Positions 6,661 to 9,346 of a stretch of 9,346 nt of DNA are shown here, piece after piece; the stretch's first letter is position 1, and the number at the start of each line of letters is the position of its first letter. A program made the translations under genes and the position numbers. The DNA is taken from assembly GCA_902500695.1 (NCBI GenBank), contig CABVRQ010000002.1, positions 20,314 through 29,659 on the forward strand. The letters run 5' to 3'. The DNA is from an uncultured Nitrospira sp. (GTDB lineage Bacteria; Nitrospirota; Nitrospiria; Nitrospirales; UBA8639). The notes under the pieces were generated by a model, which saw only the letters and a list, made by a program, of their open reading frames with translations, had not been told where the DNA came from and made no database searches.

Positions 6661-7455
6661 ATGAGGAATCGTCAGTCTTTAACTATGTCTTTTTTGGTTG
6701 GCTGCATGCTTATGGCTGCCCCATTAGTCGCCCAGGCTGGGGGAACGATTAAAGGGAAAGTCACGTTTGCGGGAGCAGTTCCCCCACCGAAAGAATTTGC
6801 GTTTTCAAAATTTCCCAATGTGGAATTTTGCAAAAAAAATGAAAGTAAAAGCGCGGATGGGAATACCCGGTTGCTGAAGGAAGTGGAAGTGGATGGAAGC
6901 AAGGGTTTAAAGAATGCGGTGGTGGCGGTTACTGATATTGAAGACAAGGCTTTTTTAGATAAGGCAGGGAAAGATGCTCCACAATTGGTGGAAGCTGAGT
7001 TGTGTGAGTTTCATCCCTATACCGGAATTGCCGTGAGTAAGGGCCAATTTAAGGTCGTCAACAACGATGCCGATCCAAGCGACCCTAAGTCAGCAGAAGG
7101 CGTGTTGCATAACCCGCATAGCTTCGATCAGTTGGGTGCCAAGTCCAGCACGGAGTTTAATATCGGGTTAGCCAAGAAAGGCGACTCGCTGGATAAAAGT
7201 GTCAAGCTGAAAATGGCGAAAAAAGGTTCTGTGTTGCGGTTGCAATGTGACCAGCATGAATTTATGCAAGGCTGGTATCTGCCGGTGACCAATGCCCATT
7301 ATGGTGTGGCTGGCGCGGATGGGACTTTTGAAATCAAGGATGTGCCTGCGGGGAAGCATAAGGTGAAGGCGTGGCATCCCATTGCAGGCGAAGTAGAAGC
7401 CGATGTGGATGTGAAGGATGGGGGAACCGTCGAAGCCAATTTCGAGATTAAATAG
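6661..7455 (+). CDS. Secreted cupredoxin-like protein (paralog 3), monocistronic
   Basis: This 264-residue protein is a shorter, diverged relative of the two paralogs at 361 and 1295. Residues 1-26 are a signal peptide (cut after Ala-Gln-Ala). Candidate copper ligands are His150 (LHNPHSF, with His153 close by), Cys196, His199 and Met202 (QCDQHEFM), keeping the C-x2-H-x2-M spacing. The extra cysteines are Cys57 and Cys115 (ELCEFHPY). Residues about 213-264 form the carboxypeptidase-regulatory-like domain (DGTFEIKDVPAGKHKVKAWHP), and the chain ends there, without the conserved tail of paralogs 1 and 2. The mature chain is rich in Lys, unlike the other two. It has its own strong promoter, perfect ribosome binding site and intrinsic terminator, so it is probably an abundant periplasmic protein. 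An electron carrier or copper store is plausible. Neither is proven by the sequence. Confidence 0.88.
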   Translation: MRNRQSLTMSFLVGCMLMAAPLVAQAGGTIKGKVTFAGAVPPPKEFAFSKFPNVEFCKKNESKSADGNTRLLKEVEVDGSKGLKNAVVAVTDIEDKAFLDKAGKDAPQLVEAELCEFHPYTGIAVSKGQFKVVNNDADPSDPKSAEGVLHNPHSFDQLGAKSSTEFNIGLAKKGDSLDKSVKLKMAKKGSVLRLQCDQHEFMQGWYLPVTNAHYGVAGADGTFEIKDVPAGKHKVKAWHPIAGEVEADVDVKDGGTVEANFEIK

Positions 7456-7486
7456 GTCTCACTCGATTGAGGCATAGGTTTTCTGT

Positions 7487-7526
7487 CAAGGGCAACTAGC
7501 CACGAGCTAGTTGCCCTTGTTTTTTT
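7487..7526 (+). terminator. Intrinsic terminator after paralog 3
   Basis: A perfect 14-bp stem (7487-7500 with 7506-7519), a 5-nt loop (CACGA) and a run of seven T (7520-7526) lie 32 nt after the stop codon. This is a textbook Rho-independent terminator and closes a single-gene transcript. There is no matching T-run on the opposite strand, so it works in one direction only. Confidence 0.95.
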
Positions 7527-7564
7527 GTAGAGAAGCTTAGACAATTTTTCTGATCGTTCAGCAT

Positions 7565-7593
7565 TTGACCTCGCAAAATGACCCCGTTAAGAT
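7565..7593 (+). promoter_or_regulatory. Promoter for the methyltransferase/DUF420 pair
   Basis: TTGACC (7565-7570, five of six consensus) and TAAGAT (7588-7593, four of six) are spaced by exactly 17 nt, right after the terminator. A start near 7600 leaves a leader of about 43 nt to the preferred GTG at 7643. The TTG of the -35 box is also the first possible start codon of the open frame. It cannot be translated if transcription begins downstream of it. Confidence 0.5.
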
Positions 7594-7642
7594 CGACATC
7601 GAAAGTAATTTTTCATGTTGTATATTGAGTTTGAGGCCACGT

Positions 7643-8620
7643 GTGACTCGTGAATCATCACTCGCAGATATTTTCCAGATAGGTTATTACTGGGAAACCA
7701 AGATTCTCCTCACCGCTGTGAAGCTGGATCTTTTTTCAGCTCTTAGGGGGCAGTCTCTCACGGTCAATGAAGTCGCCGGTGTCTTGGATCTCAACGCACG
7801 GGCTTTGGAGTTGGTGATGAACGCCTTAGTGGCGATGCGTGTGTTAACGAAAGAAGAGAAGGTATATGCCAATACTCCCGTCGCTGAGCGACATCTGGTG
7901 CAATCAAGCCCAGAGTATGTGGGCCATTTATTATTGTTGCATGACGCTGAGTGGAGTCATTGGGGACAGTTGGAGCAGACAGTAAGAACCGGACGGTCAC
8001 CCGTGACCCAACATGTTTTTGAAACGAATCCGGAGCTGGGGGCCCATGTGCTTACGGTCTTGGATCGGATCGGGCAGGGAAGTGGACAGGGATTGGCGAA
8101 AAGTGTCCCCATGCATGGAACGGTGCGAATGCTGGATGTTGGCGGTGGGGCTGGAACCAATGCCATTGCCTTTTGCCTGGAGCATCCCGGGTTGTCCGCT
8201 ACGGTTTTTGATCTCCCGCAAACTCTGAAGGTGACCAAACAACATGTCGAGCGTGCGGGATTAGAAGATCGTATCCATTTGCAAAGTGGTAACTTTCATG
8301 TTGATGCGTTTCAGGGACCGTATGATCTTGCCCTCATGTCGGATATTCTGCATTATCAAGATGGCAGGGTGAATGCGGCACTGGTGAAGAAAGTATATGC
8401 CTGTTTGAATGAGGGTGGACGACTGATCATTAAAGACCGGTTTTTGGATCAGGCTAAAACGAGCCCTGCTTGGACGACAGCTTTTGCTGTTCATATCCTG
8501 GTGAACACAGAATGTGGTGAGTGCTTTACGATTCAGGAAAGTCGCCAATGGATGGATCAAGCCGGGTTTCGGGTTGTGGAAGAATTGGAACCGCGTGCCA
8601 TGATTCAAGGCACGAAATAA
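7643..8620 (+). CDS. SAM-dependent O-methyltransferase family protein
   Basis: From GTG 7643 this is a 325-residue cytoplasmic enzyme of the plant-COMT-like/acetylserotonin O-methyltransferase family (Methyltransf_2 type). Residues about 5-90 form the N-terminal dimerisation winged-helix domain (GYYWETKILLTAVKLDLFSAL). The Rossmann core starts with motif I DVGGGAGTNA (165-174), then FDLP (acidic residue 190) and the DILHYQDG motif with His237, the position often used as catalytic base in this family. The GTG start has TTGAGG 6 nt upstream (GAGG 7633-7636) and gives the usual family N-terminus. The frame is open back to a TTG at 7565, but that codon has no ribosome site and lies inside the apparent -35 box. 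The methyl acceptor is unknown: a quinone, carotenoid or small phenolic are possibilities. The DUF420 gene follows after 22 nt, so the two are probably co-transcribed. No neighbour suggests a secondary-metabolite cluster. Confidence 0.82.
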   Translation: MTRESSLADIFQIGYYWETKILLTAVKLDLFSALRGQSLTVNEVAGVLDLNARALELVMNALVAMRVLTKEEKVYANTPVAERHLVQSSPEYVGHLLLLHDAEWSHWGQLEQTVRTGRSPVTQHVFETNPELGAHVLTVLDRIGQGSGQGLAKSVPMHGTVRMLDVGGGAGTNAIAFCLEHPGLSATVFDLPQTLKVTKQHVERAGLEDRIHLQSGNFHVDAFQGPYDLALMSDILHYQDGRVNAALVKKVYACLNEGGRLIIKDRFLDQAKTSPAWTTAFAVHILVNTECGECFTIQESRQWMDQAGFRVVEELEPRAMIQGTK

Positions 8621-8642
8621 CAGAAGGGCATGGCACGAACTT

Positions 8643-9346
8643 ATGGATGAGATGGCGGTATGGCTGAGAGAACCAGGATTTTTCGGGACCCATGCCACGG
8701 TTGGAGCGGATGTGAGCCAACTCATGGCAACGTTCTTTACAACCTTGTTTATTGTCGGATGGATCCAGGCGAGACAACATAAAACCGATCAGCACCATTG
8801 GCTGATGTTCGGTGGGATGATTGCCATGCTCGCCTTCTTTATCAGTTATTATTTGTTTCGCAGTCTGGGTGTCCTGGCCTTTGAGGGAAAGGAAGGCTTT
8901 GGCGGACCCCAGTGGTTATACGACCAGGTGTTTGTCCCTGTCTTGACCCTTCATATTCTCCTGGTCGTCATCGGCCTCGTGATGGCCATTTATATGATGG
9001 TGTTGGGTTTCCGATCGCAGACTTTCCTGGAAGGGAAGCGGGTTTTGAAGGATGCGGTTTTAAAGACTTCCGGACGACGCATTGTGATGATCCTGGGAGG
9101 AGTGACCACCATTGTCCTCCTATTTTTCCTGTCACGGGTGATGACGTCAGGATTTTCCATGGGGAAATTCAGTGTGTATCTTGGTCTTATTCTCCTCATT
9201 GCATTGGTGTTTGGCATTGAAATATCTATCCAGCGGATTTGGCCAAATGGGGCCAGACGGCATCGGGTGCTCGGACGATTCACCATGGTGATCTATTGTG
9301 TGCTGTTTGTGACCGGATCGTTTACCTATACGATGCTCTACATCCT
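8643..9346 (+). CDS. DUF420-like membrane protein, truncated by the window edge
   Basis: The first 234 codons are visible and the frame is still open at the right edge, so the C-terminus is missing. Reading gives about six hydrophobic helices (roughly 24-41, 55-72, 97-122, 146-164, 176-194, 212-233). Recognisable DUF420 features are the HHWLM after helix 1, His104 in the TLHILLVV helix, and the terminal RRHRVLGRFTMVIYCVLFVTG. DUF420 proteins (CtaM/YozB) are inner-membrane proteins linked to heme-copper oxidase assembly. Typical members are shorter, about 130-180 residues with four or five helices, so the helices near 146-194 look like an insertion. The start is uncertain: ATG 8643 has only a distant AGAAGGG (8622-8628), and ATG 8652 is in frame. 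It follows the methyltransferase by 22 nt and probably shares its transcript. Confidence 0.7.
   Translation, partial: MDEMAVWLREPGFFGTHATVGADVSQLMATFFTTLFIVGWIQARQHKTDQHHWLMFGGMIAMLAFFISYYLFRSLGVLAFEGKEGFGGPQWLYDQVFVPVLTLHILLVVIGLVMAIYMMVLGFRSQTFLEGKRVLKDAVLKTSGRRIVMILGGVTTIVLLFFLSRVMTSGFSMGKFSVYLGLILLIALVFGIEISIQRIWPNGARRHRVLGRFTMVIYCVLFVTGSFTYTMLYI

Noticed and set aside
8261..8798. Minus-strand open frames over the methyltransferase and DUF420 genes
   Set aside because: They are antisense shadows of well-supported genes, with no ribosome sites and low-complexity or Ser/Pro-rich translations.
8912..9220. A 102-codon forward frame near the right edge
   Set aside because: It overlaps the DUF420-like gene in another frame. 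Its translation is Pro/Gly/His-rich without family features, while the other frame gives clear membrane helices and stays open to the edge.

Overview
The window is 9.3 kb of chromosomal-looking DNA of moderate GC content. It carries eight protein-coding genes, all on the + strand. Seven are complete and the last runs off the right edge. The combination of secreted cupredoxin-like proteins with a carboxypeptidase-regulatory-like tail, an exported YyaL/DUF255 thioredoxin protein, a secreted HEAT-repeat protein and a DUF420 membrane protein suggests a Gram-negative environmental bacterium with copper-dependent respiration. Nitrospirota (a Nitrospira-like nitrite oxidiser) is my best guess. This is inferred from gene content and style only; there is no rRNA or other marker gene to fix it.

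Layout. Positions 1-360 are a non-coding leader with a weak -10-like box and a good Shine-Dalgarno for the first gene. Positions 361-4277 hold four closely packed genes: two tandem paralogous cupredoxin-like proteins, a LolA/DUF4412-like periplasmic protein that overlaps the second paralog by ATGA, and a TPR/HEAT-repeat protein. After a 170-nt gap comes a secreted DUF255/YyaL-type thioredoxin plus (alpha/alpha)6-barrel protein (about 4448-6358), with an uncertain start, which probably belongs to the same transcription unit. Positions 6359-6660 are intergenic, with a strong sigma70-type promoter and a long, foldable 5' leader. They feed a third, diverged cupredoxin-like paralog (6661-7455), closed by a textbook intrinsic terminator (7487-7526). 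A new promoter then drives an O-methyltransferase-family gene (7643-8620) and, 22 nt later, a DUF420 multi-spanning membrane protein (8643 to the edge).

How the genes may work together. Six of the eight products have a signal peptide and would act outside the cytoplasm, and a seventh is an integral membrane protein. The three paralogs keep a His...Cys-x2-His-x2-Met set that matches type-1 copper ligands. The DUF255 protein offers a WCHAC thiol pair that could keep cysteines reduced or help metal loading. The LolA-like and HEAT proteins look like carriers or scaffolds. DUF420 proteins (CtaM/YozB type) are linked to heme-copper oxidase assembly. A periplasmic copper/electron-transfer module with its own maturation partners is a reasonable hypothesis, but no gene here proves it. 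There are no mobile elements, CRISPR arrays, tRNAs or rRNAs, and I found no frameshifted genes.
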